Positions 36,064 to 43,848 of a stretch of DNA of 44,188 nt are shown here, piece by piece. Position 1 is the first letter of the stretch, and every line of letters begins with the position of its first letter. A model generated the notes under the pieces. It made no database searches, had not been told where the DNA came from, and saw only the letters and a program-made list of their open reading frames with translations. The position numbers and the translations under genes were made by a program. Origin of the DNA: Deltaproteobacteria bacterium (GTDB lineage Bacteria; Myxococcota_A; Polyangia; Haliangiales; Haliangiaceae); NCBI GenBank assembly GCA_013812655.1, contig JACCTC010000410.1:1-44188 (forward strand). The letters are read 5' to 3'.

Positions 36064-36749
36064 GCGAGCGGAAGTCGGATCACGATGTGCTGATCAGCGG
36101 TGCAGCGCAGCTCGCCGCCGGCATGGCGGATCGCGAAGGCAGCGAGGGCGAGGTGATCGCCGGCGTGCGCGGGTGGCGGCGAGACGGTCGCGCACGAGAT
36201 CTCGATGCGGCTGTCGGCGAGCGTCGTCTCCAGCGTCAGCGACCGGCCACGACCGGTGCCGGCGGCGACGTCGAAGGCGAGGCCGAGGCCGTGTTGCAAG
36301 AGGCTGAGCGTGACCTCGAGCATCGCGTCGGGAAGCTCGCCGCGGACGACGATGTCGAGGTGGGCGGACGCGTGCTTGATGACGTCGCGGAGCGCGGCGC
36401 GCGAGCGCACGGTAGTTCGTGTCAGGCTCCGGTTCGCGGTGAGGAGCGTGTTGACGTCCCGCAGCGAGGCCTGGGCGGCCTCGGCAGCGCGATCGAGATC
36501 GGGATCGCGCTTGGCTTCGAGGAGCTCGGTCAGCTCGTCAAGCGCCATCATCAGGCCTTGCAGCTTGGACGCGATGTCGTGATTGAACGTGGCAACGCGC
36601 GAGCCGATGGTGGCGAACGCGAGGATGCGATCGAGCGAGGCCGGCTCGTGGACCTCACATGGCTCGTCGAGGTGGCCGAGGTGAACGGTCGGATCGGAAG
36701 CAGGATCGGAGGCGGAACCGGAACGCGGATCGCGTGGCAGATCGCTCAC
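36060..36749 (-). CDS. ChpT-like histidine phosphotransferase / degenerate histidine kinase
   Basis: The 229-residue product starts at GTG 36749, overlapping the previous stop as GTGA. A Pro/Asp-rich N terminus (1-35) precedes a helical hairpin with ATFNHDIASKLQGLMMALDELTELL (53-77); His57 followed by Asp looks like a phosphoacceptor of the DHp type. The C-terminal half (about 120-229) has an HATPase-like order of strands and helices, but without the N-box Asn or the Gly boxes, as in ChpT-type phosphotransferases, which shuttle phosphate but do not bind ATP. It is last in the leftward operon with the kinase and the receiver. This assignment is inferred from pattern only. Confidence 0.7.
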   Translation of the reverse strand: MSDLPRDPRSGSASDPASDPTVHLGHLDEPCEVHEPASLDRILAFATIGSRVATFNHDIASKLQGLMMALDELTELLEAKRDPDLDRAAEAAQASLRDVNTLLTANRSLTRTTVRSRAALRDVIKHASAHLDIVVRGELPDAMLEVTLSLLQHGLGLAFDVAAGTGRGRSLTLETTLADSRIEISCATVSPPPAHAGDHLALAAFAIRHAGGELRCTADQHIVIRLPLA

Positions 36750-37321
36750 GATCGCTCGAGCGCCTCGGTCAGCCCGACGAGGCCGAGCTCGGTGGCCTCA
36801 CCCCACGGGTCATCGGTGACGACGTGGACGTCGGTGGGGAGCCGGTTGACCTGCGAGATGCCGGGATACTCGGCCTCGAGCGCCTTGCGCAGCGCCTCGC
36901 GCCGTTCGCGGCGCTGACGATCGCCAGACAGCGCGAGCAGCTCGCGATTACGCGCGAGGCCGGCGTGGACCGTGCTGCGCAGCAGCTCGTTGTCGAACGG
37001 CTTGTTGAGGAAGCGGAAGATCTCGCCCTGGTTGATGCCGTCGATCGCGGTCTCGAGGCTACGCTTGCCGGTCAACAAGATCCGCGTGGTCTCGGGACGG
37101 ATGCGGCGCGCGTGGCCGGCGAGCTGCGCGCCGGTCATCTCGGGCATGTCGTAGTCGGAGATCAGCACCGCTACCTCGTCGGCTGCGATCCAGCCCAGCG
37201 CCTCGCTCGCGGACAGCGTGGATCGGAGATCGAAGGGCTCGCGCTTGAGGCACCGCACCACGGTGGCGAGCATCGCCTCGTCGTCGTCGACGCAGATCAC
37301 CAGGGGGAGCTTGGTCGTCAT
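36746..37321 (-). CDS. Single-domain response regulator with C-terminal extension (RpfG-type receiver)
   Basis: The 191-residue product starts at ATG 37321, eight bases after the upstream kinase gene. The receiver has acidic DDDE (12-15), phosphoacceptor Asp in LISDYDMPEMTG, Thr in LLTGKRS, and Lys in LNKPFDNE. The helix-strand pattern TRILLTGKRSLETAIDGI with GEIFRFLNKPF is typical of the RpfG-like receivers. A helical and partly acidic tail (130-191) has no known output domain. It could shuttle phosphate to or from the phosphotransferase that follows it. Confidence 0.88.
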   Translation of the reverse strand: MTTKLPLVICVDDDEAMLATVVRCLKREPFDLRSTLSASEALGWIAADEVAVLISDYDMPEMTGAQLAGHARRIRPETTRILLTGKRSLETAIDGINQGEIFRFLNKPFDNELLRSTVHAGLARNRELLALSGDRQRRERREALRKALEAEYPGISQVNRLPTDVHVVTDDPWGEATELGLVGLTEALERS

Positions 37322-37329
37322 AGATCAGC

Positions 37330-38580
37330 TCAGCTCGACAGCCAGCGTCGCCAGCCGCGGCGATCGGTGACACGCTCGATCTCTTCGAGCGCGGCGAGCA
37401 AGGCTCGCATGTTGGGGAACCGCTGTTGCGGGGTCTTCTGCAGGCAGGTGGTGATCGTGTCCGCGAGCTTCGGCGGCAACGGACCATGCGGGCTCTCGAC
37501 CTCGGGGATCGGCGCCTGCAGGTGCTTCATGCAGAGGCTGCGCAGATCGTCGTCGACGTACGGCGGCTGACCGGCGAGCATCTCGAACATCACGGCACCG
37601 AGGCCGTACTGATCCGAGCGCTCCGTCGCCGCCAATCCGCGCAGCTGCTCGGGCGAGATGTAAGCCGGCGTGCCGAGCACGAACTCGGGGTTTTCCTCGT
37701 GCAAGCCTTCGCCGGCGAGCTCGGCGAGGCCGAAGTCGACGAGCTTGACGAGCAGCTCGGTGTCGCCGAGCACGAGCACGTTCGACGACGTGACGTCGGC
37801 ATGGATCACGCCGCGGTCGTGCGCGGCCGCGAGGGCCTGCGCGAGCTGGCGCATGATCGTGACGACCTCCGCGGGCGGCAGGGGCCCACGCGCGACCCGC
37901 GCCGCGAGGCTCTCGCCGTCGAGCAGCTCCATCACGAAGTACGGGCGGCCATCGGGCAGGTAGCCGAAGTCGAAGACGTCGACGATGTTTGGATGGTGCA
38001 CGCGCGCGGCGGTGCGCGCCTCGCGGAGGAAGCGCTCCGCCGCCGTCGGATCGCGACCGAACAGCGTCTCGCGCAGCACTTTGAGCGCGTAGGTCCGGCC
38101 GAGCGCGGCGTGCTCGACCTTGTAGACGGTGCCCATGCCGCCTTCGCCGAGAAACTCGACGACGCGATACTGGCCGACCTTGTCGCCGGCGGTGAGCGCG
38201 GCGAGCTTGGTGACGACGTGGTCACGCGGCCGCATCACCATCAGATCCGCGCGCAGGGCGGCGCCCGGGCGCAGCGTCACGACGACCTCGGCCTCGCGAT
38301 CGCCGGTCTTCACCGGCAGCACGCCCGTCGTCGAGTGCGCCGCCGCGAGATCGAGGTCCGCGAGGAACGCCAGGCGCGCGATCACGGCGGCGCCGATCTG
38401 CGCTTCGATCGGCACCGTGATCAGCACCTCCCTGCCCCGCTCGAGCGTGATGACATACGACTCTTCCGTCAGCGGCATCGGCTCGATGTACACGGCGTCG
38501 GCTTGCGCGCGCACCGCCGCAGCGAGGGCGAGATCGGCGATCCGCGCCGGGTCGTTTCGATGTGATTCGCGGCCGGCCAT
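37330..38580 (-). CDS. GspE/PilB-N-like domain fused to a soluble Ser/Thr kinase
   Basis: The 416-residue product has no TM. Residues about 10-118 resemble the N-terminal domain of type II secretion/type IV pilus ATPases: IADLALAAAVRAQADAVYIEP, VIARLAFLADLDLAAA, with no Walker motif. The kinase domain (130-400) has GEGGMGTVY (145-153), Lys167 (ALK), and DFG (282-284). The catalytic loop reads HADVTSSN (260-267): Asp262 and Asn267 are kept, but Arg and Lys of the usual HRDLKPDN are Ala and Thr. Activity is likely, though regulation by the activation loop should differ. First gene of the leftward operon, 41 bases from the divergent hybrid kinase. The N-domain call is an inference from pattern. 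Confidence 0.85.
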   Translation of the reverse strand: MAGRESHRNDPARIADLALAAAVRAQADAVYIEPMPLTEESYVITLERGREVLITVPIEAQIGAAVIARLAFLADLDLAAAHSTTGVLPVKTGDREAEVVVTLRPGAALRADLMVMRPRDHVVTKLAALTAGDKVGQYRVVEFLGEGGMGTVYKVEHAALGRTYALKVLRETLFGRDPTAAERFLREARTAARVHHPNIVDVFDFGYLPDGRPYFVMELLDGESLAARVARGPLPPAEVVTIMRQLAQALAAAHDRGVIHADVTSSNVLVLGDTELLVKLVDFGLAELAGEGLHEENPEFVLGTPAYISPEQLRGLAATERSDQYGLGAVMFEMLAGQPPYVDDDLRSLCMKHLQAPIPEVESPHGPLPPKLADTITTCLQKTPQQRFPNMRALLAALEEIERVTDRRGWRRWLSS

Positions 38581-38621
38581 GCGTGTGCGTCGCTCGGCGA
38601 CTGCCCTATAGTACCAACAAG
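38581..38621. promoter_or_regulatory. 41-bp divergent intergenic region with -10-like box
   Basis: TATAGT (38607-38612) is a good -10 box for the rightward gene; only nine bases separate it from the ATG at 38622, so the message would have almost no leader. The same DNA reads TACTAT on the other strand (38613-38608), a weaker -10 for the leftward kinase. No good -35 is visible. Both operons of the signalling island must start inside this short region or within the opposite genes. Confidence 0.45.
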
Positions 38622-39740
38622 ATGGACTCGGAGCAGGGCGACGGCGGTGGGGAATCGTCTCCCAACGGCGTTCGTGTCATGATCGTCGACGATGACGAGG
38701 TGATCTGCCGCCAGATGGCCGGTGGACTGTCGAAGGCTGGGTATCAGGTGGTGACGGCTCACGACGGCGAGGGCGCGATCGAGCAGGTCAACGAGACGCC
38801 GCCGGATATCGCGATCGTCGACCTCGAGATGCCGACGAGCGGGCTCGACGTGATCCGCCACCTCCGGGAGCAGTGCGGACCGGCCGTGCACGTCATCGTG
38901 ATGACCGGCCACGATGACGAGGCGAGGCGCAACGCCGCCTTCGACGCTGGCACCAACGACTTCGTGGTCAAGCCGACCGGCCTCTCCGAGCTCAAGCGCC
39001 GGCTCGCCGCGGCAACGCGCCAGGTCCGCGCGTTCGTCGAGGTCCGGCTCGCGAAGGAGGCCGCGGATCGCCGGATGACCTACGGTGCCGAGGCCACCGC
39101 GCTGCTCGCGCACGATCTCAACAATGGCCTGGCCGTCGCGCTGGGCAACATCCAGTACACCGCCGAGACGCTGACCGGCGTCGACGACGATCAGAAGGAC
39201 GCGCTCGCCGCGACCATTCGCTCGCTCCGCCGGATGTCCGGGCTCGTCGCGAACTTCGTCGACATCGCGCGCTTCGAGGACGCCGCGGTCAAGCCGATGG
39301 TCGCGATGGTGAGAGTTGCCAGCGTCCTCGAGTCGGTGCTCGAGGTGAACGCGTCGCTGGTCTCGCGCGGTGCGACCGTCAAGATCGAGTGCGAGTCCGA
39401 GCTCGAAGGGCGGTTCGATGCCGCACTCGTCGAACGCGTGCTGCACAACCTCGTCGGTAATGCCGCACGCTACTGCAACCAGGGCGGCCAGATCGTGGTG
39501 TCTGCGAGCCTGTGGAACGAGGAGGGCAGCATCGAGCTCTCGGTCCTCAACAGCGGCCCGCAGATTCCCGAGAACATCCGCGGCACGCTGTTTGGCAAGT
39601 ACGTGCGTGGCGGCGGCGGCAAGCGTGGCATGGGGCTGTACTTCTGCCGGCTGGTCGCCGAGGCCCATGGTGGGAGAATCGATTACGAGGCCGCACCAGG
39701 CGGTCCGTGCTTCGTGATGCGGTTGCCCGGGCGAGCCTGA
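38622..39740 (+). CDS. REC-HisKA-HATPase hybrid histidine kinase
   Basis: The 372-residue product (ATG 38622) is soluble. The receiver (17-135) has D23-D25, phosphoacceptor D67 in IVDLEMP, T95 and K117 in VVKPTG. The DHp helix carries LLAHDLNNGLAVALGN with His164, the HDLNN variant. The ATPase domain has an intact N-box (HNLVGNAARYC, Asn280), a G1 box with Asn310 in place of Asp (LNSGPQI, seen in some kinases), and a G2 box GKRGMGLYFC. It is probably active, unlike the similar protein at 27702. First of three rightward genes encoding REC proteins. Confidence 0.92.
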   Translation: MDSEQGDGGGESSPNGVRVMIVDDDEVICRQMAGGLSKAGYQVVTAHDGEGAIEQVNETPPDIAIVDLEMPTSGLDVIRHLREQCGPAVHVIVMTGHDDEARRNAAFDAGTNDFVVKPTGLSELKRRLAAATRQVRAFVEVRLAKEAADRRMTYGAEATALLAHDLNNGLAVALGNIQYTAETLTGVDDDQKDALAATIRSLRRMSGLVANFVDIARFEDAAVKPMVAMVRVASVLESVLEVNASLVSRGATVKIECESELEGRFDAALVERVLHNLVGNAARYCNQGGQIVVSASLWNEEGSIELSVLNSGPQIPENIRGTLFGKYVRGGGGKRGMGLYFCRLVAEAHGGRIDYEAAPGGPCFVMRLPGRA

Positions 39741-39768
39741 ACCGCCGACGATCTGCGGTAAGGTACTC

Positions 39769-40161
39769 GTGGTGACGCACGAGATCCTGATCTGCGACGA
39801 CGATCCAGATATCCGCAGTGCGATGAAGCGTACGCTGCGCGGCTATCGCGTGACCGAGTCGACCTCGCCGCGCGAGGCAATCGACGTGCTCAAGCTGCAG
39901 GCGTTCGACGCCATCGTCTCGGACTTCTCGCTCGAGGCCGAGAGCGATGGCCTCGATCTGTTGCAGCACGTGCGTGTCGCGTATCCGCACATGGTGCGCT
40001 TCCTGGTCACCGGCAATCGCGAGCTCGAGGTCGCGGCGCGGGCGATCAACGAAGGCTCGGTGCATCGATACTTCGCGAAGCCGTGGGACGACGAGAAGCT
40101 ACGGGCTGCACTCGAGATCTTGCTGCGGTCACGACGTCAGGCGGACGAGGACGGGGGGTGA
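39769..40161 (+). CDS. Single-domain response regulator (RpfG-type receiver)
   Basis: The 130-residue product starts at GTG 39769 (GTG 39772 is the next codon) with TAAGG five bases before. Acidic DDDPD (10-14), phosphoacceptor Asp in IVSDFSL, Thr in LVTGNRE, and Lys in FAKPWDD. The family pattern MVRFLVTGNRELEVAARAI with SVHRYFAKPW is shared with the receiver at 36746. There is no output domain, so it should act through protein contacts or phosphate transfer. It lies 28 bases after the hybrid kinase and one base before the REC-EAL gene. Confidence 0.9.
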   Translation: MVTHEILICDDDPDIRSAMKRTLRGYRVTESTSPREAIDVLKLQAFDAIVSDFSLEAESDGLDLLQHVRVAYPHMVRFLVTGNRELEVAARAINEGSVHRYFAKPWDDEKLRAALEILLRSRRQADEDGG

Positions 40162-40162
40162 G

Positions 40163-41344
40163 ATGACGGGCGGCGGCGGCGGGAAACCAGGACATCTCGG
40201 ACGCGTGCTCGTCGTCGACGATGATCTCGGGATGCGCAAGGCATGCACCCGGATGCTGAGCACGGAGGGCTGGGTCGTCGTGTCCGCCGAGCATGGTCGC
40301 GCCGGGGTCGATGCGATGCGCGACGGCCGCGAGCAGTTCGATTGCGTGGTGTCTGACGTGCACATGCCCGAGCTCGACGGGTTCGGGCTGATCCGCGAAA
40401 TTCGCCAGCTCGATGACGATCTGCCGGTGCTGCTGATGACCGGCGACCCGACGCTCGACGGCGCCGTTCGCGCGATCGACAACGGCGCGGTCTCGTACAT
40501 CGTCAAGCCGTTCGATCAGGAGACGCTGGCATCCGCGGTCGCTCGCGCCGCGCGCCGCCACGGGATCGCACGGATGCGGCGGCGCGCCGAGACCTTCGCG
40601 CGCGAGATGCTCGGGCCCCAGGAGGGCGATCACAAGGTGACCGAGCAATGCTTCGAGCGCGCACTCGAGCGCTCGTGGATGGCCTACCAGCCGATCGTCG
40701 ACTATCGAACCCGCACCGTCTACGCGTACGAAGCGCTGGTGCGCACCGACGAGGAATCGCTGCGCCGCGCCGACGTGCTGATCGCGACCGCCGAGCGACT
40801 CGCGCGCATTCACGACCTCGGCCGCACCGTCCGCCGTCACGTCGCGGCGATGGCGGCGAACATTCCCGACAGCGCGCTCTTGTTCGTGAACGTCCACGGG
40901 CTCGAGCTGACCGACGAGGAGCTGTTCGCGGAACAGGGTCCATTCGCCGCGCTGTCATCGCGGATCGTCCTCGAGATCACCGAGCGGATCGGGCTCGATA
41001 CGGTTGCCGGTCCGTCACGAGTCGCGATGTTGCGGCGGCTCGGCTATCGGATCGCGGTCGATGATCTCGGCGCGGGATATGCCGCGCTCGGCGCGCTCGC
41101 CACGCTCGAGCCCGACGTCGTCAAGCTCGACATGGGCCTCGTCCGTGATCTCGACCGTCACCACACCAAACGTCGCGTGGTCGGTGCGATCGCGACCCTC
41201 GTTCGCGAGCTCGGCGGGCGCGTGGTCGCCGAGGGTGTCGAGACGCCCGCCGAACGCGATGCGTGCCTCGCTGCCGGAATCGACCTCTTGCAGGGCTACC
41301 TGTTCGCCAAGCCGACCCGCGAGATCGTCGTCCCGACGTTCTGA
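40163..41344 (+). CDS. REC-EAL cyclic-di-GMP phosphodiesterase
   Basis: The 393-residue product starts at ATG 40163, right after the previous stop, with a G-rich ribosome region. The receiver (14-130) has DDD, phosphoacceptor Asp in VVSDVHMPELDG, T in LLMTGDP and K in IVKPFDQ. The EAL domain (about 155-393) keeps the residues needed to hydrolyse c-di-GMP: YEALVR, LFVNV (Asn), LEITE, DDLGAGYAAL (both Asp), VVKLD (Lys), VVAEGVE and QGYLFAKP. It should turn phosphorelay input into lower c-di-GMP. Last gene of the rightward operon; its stop lies in a short duplication (CGTTCTGAGACGA at 41337-41349 and 41354-41366). Confidence 0.93.
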   Translation: MTGGGGGKPGHLGRVLVVDDDLGMRKACTRMLSTEGWVVVSAEHGRAGVDAMRDGREQFDCVVSDVHMPELDGFGLIREIRQLDDDLPVLLMTGDPTLDGAVRAIDNGAVSYIVKPFDQETLASAVARAARRHGIARMRRRAETFAREMLGPQEGDHKVTEQCFERALERSWMAYQPIVDYRTRTVYAYEALVRTDEESLRRADVLIATAERLARIHDLGRTVRRHVAAMAANIPDSALLFVNVHGLELTDEELFAEQGPFAALSSRIVLEITERIGLDTVAGPSRVAMLRRLGYRIAVDDLGAGYAALGALATLEPDVVKLDMGLVRDLDRHHTKRRVVGAIATLVRELGGRVVAEGVETPAERDACLAAGIDLLQGYLFAKPTREIVVPTF

Positions 41345-41382
41345 GACGAACCGCGTTCTGAGACGAGGGTGACGCGTGGTGA

Positions 41383-41407
41383 CTGCCAGCGCTGGCAGCG
41401 CTGCCAG
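41383..41407. promoter_or_regulatory. Two overlapping perfect 16-bp palindromes
   Basis: CTGCCAGCGCTGGCAG (41383-41398) and CTGGCAGCGCTGCCAG (41392-41407) are each perfect palindromes and share CTGGCAG, so only one of the two hairpins can form at a time. It follows the REC-EAL stop by 38 bases and precedes the membrane protein gene at 41494. It could be an operator, or a hairpin at the end of the signalling operon, without a U-tract. Confidence 0.6.
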
Positions 41408-41445
41408 ATCCGACAGTGATGTGGCAGTAGCCGCGCCTGTCATCT

Positions 41446-41461
41446 CACGTGCTTGCACGTG
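41446..41461. promoter_or_regulatory. CACGTG-CTTG-CACGTG repeat
   Basis: Two CACGTG hexamers, each self-complementary, lie four bases apart, 33 bases before the ATG of the membrane protein at 41494. A paired palindromic site of this kind is typical of a dimeric regulator's operator; which regulator is unknown. Confidence 0.45.
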
Positions 41462-41493
41462 GCACGACCGCTGCTCTGGGTCTGCCGCACACC

Positions 41494-41994
41494 ATGACCA
41501 CTGCATCTGCTTCTCAAAACACCAAGCTCTCGTCCCACACCGTCTGGCTGTTCGCGCTCGGCTCGACCGTGGCCGGCATCGGCGCGTCCTATGCCGCCGC
41601 CGGATTCGGCCAGAAGGCCGCCGCCGCCGTGTACTTCGCCGCCGTCGCGATCGGTGGGTTCGGCTCGACGTACCTGACGCGCGCACGCGTCCGCGGTGCC
41701 GTCGTCGCGTTCCTCAGCGTCGCCGTGGTCGCCGCGGTCGTGTACTTCATGCTCGTCGATCAGATGTTCCGCACCGCGACGACCGCGATGACCGACGTCG
41801 CATCCGGTGGCGCGGCGCATCAGCAGGGTGTCGAGGCCGGCGCCACGTTCGGCAAGATGTTCGGCATCATCGTCGCCGCCGTCGTGTTCCTCGAGACCAT
41901 CATCGCGGGCATCGGCGGCGCGATCGCCGGCAGCAAGGTTCGCGAGAAGGGTGGCATCACCGCGCTCGGCGCGATGGGCCGCGCGGCGAGCTAG
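41494..41994 (+). CDS. Small four-TM membrane protein, unknown
   Basis: The 166-residue product starts at ATG 41494 (MTTASASQNTKLSSHT); an earlier in-frame start would overlap the palindromic control region. Hydrophobic segments are at about 15-38 (WLFALGSTVAGIGASYAAAGFG), 43-58, 67-88 (AVVAFLSVAVVAAVVYFMLV) and 124-146 (FGIIVAAVVFLETIIAGIGGAIAG). The loop between the third and fourth is Thr/Ala/Gly-rich. No family was recognised. The stop codon overlaps the stop of the convergent NUDIX gene by four bases. Confidence 0.75.
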   Translation: MTTASASQNTKLSSHTVWLFALGSTVAGIGASYAAAGFGQKAAAAVYFAAVAIGGFGSTYLTRARVRGAVVAFLSVAVVAAVVYFMLVDQMFRTATTAMTDVASGGAAHQQGVEAGATFGKMFGIIVAAVVFLETIIAGIGGAIAGSKVREKGGITALGAMGRAAS

Positions 41995-42572
41995 CCGACC
42001 GACGCCGCTGGCGCGCGACCGACCGCGATCAGATCGCCGAGGATCCGCCAGGTCAGGCCCCAGATCACGTGGCCGGCATAGCTCCACGCCGGGAACGTCA
42101 TCTCGGCGGTCGGGTACTTGTAGGTATCGTCGATCGCGCCACTCGCCGCGAGCTCGAGCGGCAACCAGAACGCGGCGAGCGCCTCGGGACCGCAGACCGG
42201 CTCGAGCGCCATCGTCGTGTGAAACACGAACGGCGTGACCTCGATGCCATTGGGGCCCGAGGTTCGCGGATGCAGCGCTGGCAGGTTGCCGAGGTAGCGC
42301 GCGCCTGCGAGCTCGATGCCGAGCTCCTCGTGAGTCTCGCGGATCGCGGTCGCCAGCATGTCGGCGTCGCCGTCCTGATAGCCACCGCCGGGCAGCGAGA
42401 TGTGACCGGACCACGGATCGCCCTCGCGCTCGGCGCGCTTCATCAGCAGCACGCGTGGGCCCGCGGGTTCGTCGTCGAGCACGCACGCGACCGCCGCGCA
42501 CCGCCCCGTCAGCTTCAGAGGCACGGGAGCCGGCGCGAGGTGCTTCGCGATCCGTTCGAGGAGCTCCGACAC
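41991..42572 (-). CDS. NUDIX hydrolase, CoA pyrophosphatase-like (NudL type)
   Basis: The 193-residue product starts at GTG 42572. The NUDIX box reads GGGYQDGDADMLATAIRETHEELGI, with RETHEELG intact and the shortened GG...DAD front that CoA-hydrolase (NudL-like) members have. Upstream AAVACVLDDEPAGPRVLLMKRAEREGDPWSGHISLPGG matches the CoA-type signature LLxKRA...GxISLPGG. The expected reaction is cleavage of CoA or related dinucleoside diphosphates. The C-terminal helix and WGLTWRILGDLIAV complete the fold. Confidence 0.88.
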   Translation of the reverse strand: MSELLERIAKHLAPAPVPLKLTGRCAAVACVLDDEPAGPRVLLMKRAEREGDPWSGHISLPGGGYQDGDADMLATAIRETHEELGIELAGARYLGNLPALHPRTSGPNGIEVTPFVFHTTMALEPVCGPEALAAFWLPLELAASGAIDDTYKYPTAEMTFPAWSYAGHVIWGLTWRILGDLIAVGRAPAASVG

Positions 42573-42651
42573 GCGATCACTCTAGCTCGTCGCACGTGGC
42601 ATGTCGGTGGGCCGCCAGTTAGAGTGGCCACGATCTTGGCAACCGGCGCAT

Positions 42652-43848
42652 ATGACGAATGACATGACCCGCACCTACGATCTCGTCGTGTTCGGCGCCT
42701 CCGGGTTCACCGGCCGACTCGTGGCCGAGCACATCGCGCGCTCCGCCGACAAGCCGCGCTGGGCGATCGCCGGCCGCAACCGCGAGAAGCTCGAGGCCCT
42801 CGGCTTTGGCGTACCGGTGCTGGTTGCCGACGCGCACGACCGCCCTGCGCTCGACGCGATCGCGCGCGCGACCAAGGTCGTGTGCACGACGGCCGGTCCC
42901 TATGCGAAGTACGGGAGCGACCTGCTCGCGGCGTGCGCCGATGCCGGCACGCATTACTGCGATCTCACTGGCGAGGTTCAGTGGCTGCGCCGGATGATCG
43001 ACGCCCATCACGAGCGGGCGCGCGAGACCGGCGCGCGGATCGTCAACAGCTGTGGCTACGACTCGATCCCGTCCGACCTCGGCACCTGGGCGCTCCAGCA
43101 GGAGTTCACCGCGCGGTACGGCCATCCCGCATCCTCGGTGCTCGCGCTCTATGGCGAGACCAGCGGCGGACTGTCCGGCGGCACGGTCGCGAGTGGGCTG
43201 CAGACCGCCACCGAGGCAGGCGAGGACCGCGCCGTCCGCAAGATCCTCGCGAACCCGTATGCGCTCGATCCCGATCCCACGGCCGCGCGGCCGGCGGTGC
43301 GCGACGAGAGCTCGATCGGCTGGGAGCCGCGGCTCAAGATGTTCACCGCGCCGTTCGTGATGGCGCCGTTCAACACGCGGATCGTCCGGCGCGGCCACGC
43401 GCTCGCCGGGTTTCCGTGGGGGCCTGACTTTCGTTACCGAGAGGTGATGTCGACGCCTGGCTCGGCGCGCGGGCTCGCGATGGCGGTCGGCTTCACCGGT
43501 GGGCTGGGCGCGATCGCGTTCGCGTTGAAGCGCCCCAAGCTGCGGGCGGTCCTCGCGAAGCGCGCGCCGCAACCGGGCGAGGGACCGTCGGCGAAGACCC
43601 GCGAGCGCGGCCACTGGAAGGTCCGGTTCGTCGCCGAGGACGGCATCCACCAGTTGATCTATGTCGCCGCCGATCGCGCAGATCCGGGCTACGGCTCGAC
43701 CGCGAAGATGCTCGGCGAGTCTACGCTGTGCCTCGCGCTCGATCCGCTGACCTCCGAGGGCGGCTGCATCACGCCGTCGGTCGCGATGGGTGCGCCGCTC
43801 CTCGCGCGGCTGCAGCGTGCCGGCCTGACATTCGGCCCGGCGAGCTGA
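42652..43848 (+). CDS. Saccharopine dehydrogenase-like NAD(P) oxidoreductase
   Basis: The 398-residue product starts at ATG 42652 (ATG 42664 is also possible). It begins with a Rossmann fold, YDLVVFGASGFTGRLVAEHI, then IAGRNREKLEAL, and VVCTTAGPYAKYGSDLLAACADAGTHYCDLTGE, the hallmark of saccharopine-dehydrogenase-like and trans-acting enoyl-reductase-like proteins. NSCGYDSIPSDLG follows. The C-terminal half includes a hydrophobic GLAMAVGFTGGLGAIAFAL stretch. The substrate cannot be told; lipid-linked reduction is the family's best-known role. Confidence 0.88.
   Translation: MTNDMTRTYDLVVFGASGFTGRLVAEHIARSADKPRWAIAGRNREKLEALGFGVPVLVADAHDRPALDAIARATKVVCTTAGPYAKYGSDLLAACADAGTHYCDLTGEVQWLRRMIDAHHERARETGARIVNSCGYDSIPSDLGTWALQQEFTARYGHPASSVLALYGETSGGLSGGTVASGLQTATEAGEDRAVRKILANPYALDPDPTAARPAVRDESSIGWEPRLKMFTAPFVMAPFNTRIVRRGHALAGFPWGPDFRYREVMSTPGSARGLAMAVGFTGGLGAIAFALKRPKLRAVLAKRAPQPGEGPSAKTRERGHWKVRFVAEDGIHQLIYVAADRADPGYGSTAKMLGESTLCLALDPLTSEGGCITPSVAMGAPLLARLQRAGLTFGPAS

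Noticed and set aside
38622-39740. Second pseudokinase, because the G1 box has Asn for Asp
   Set aside because: His164, the N-box and the G2 box are intact, and Asn in this place occurs in working kinases.
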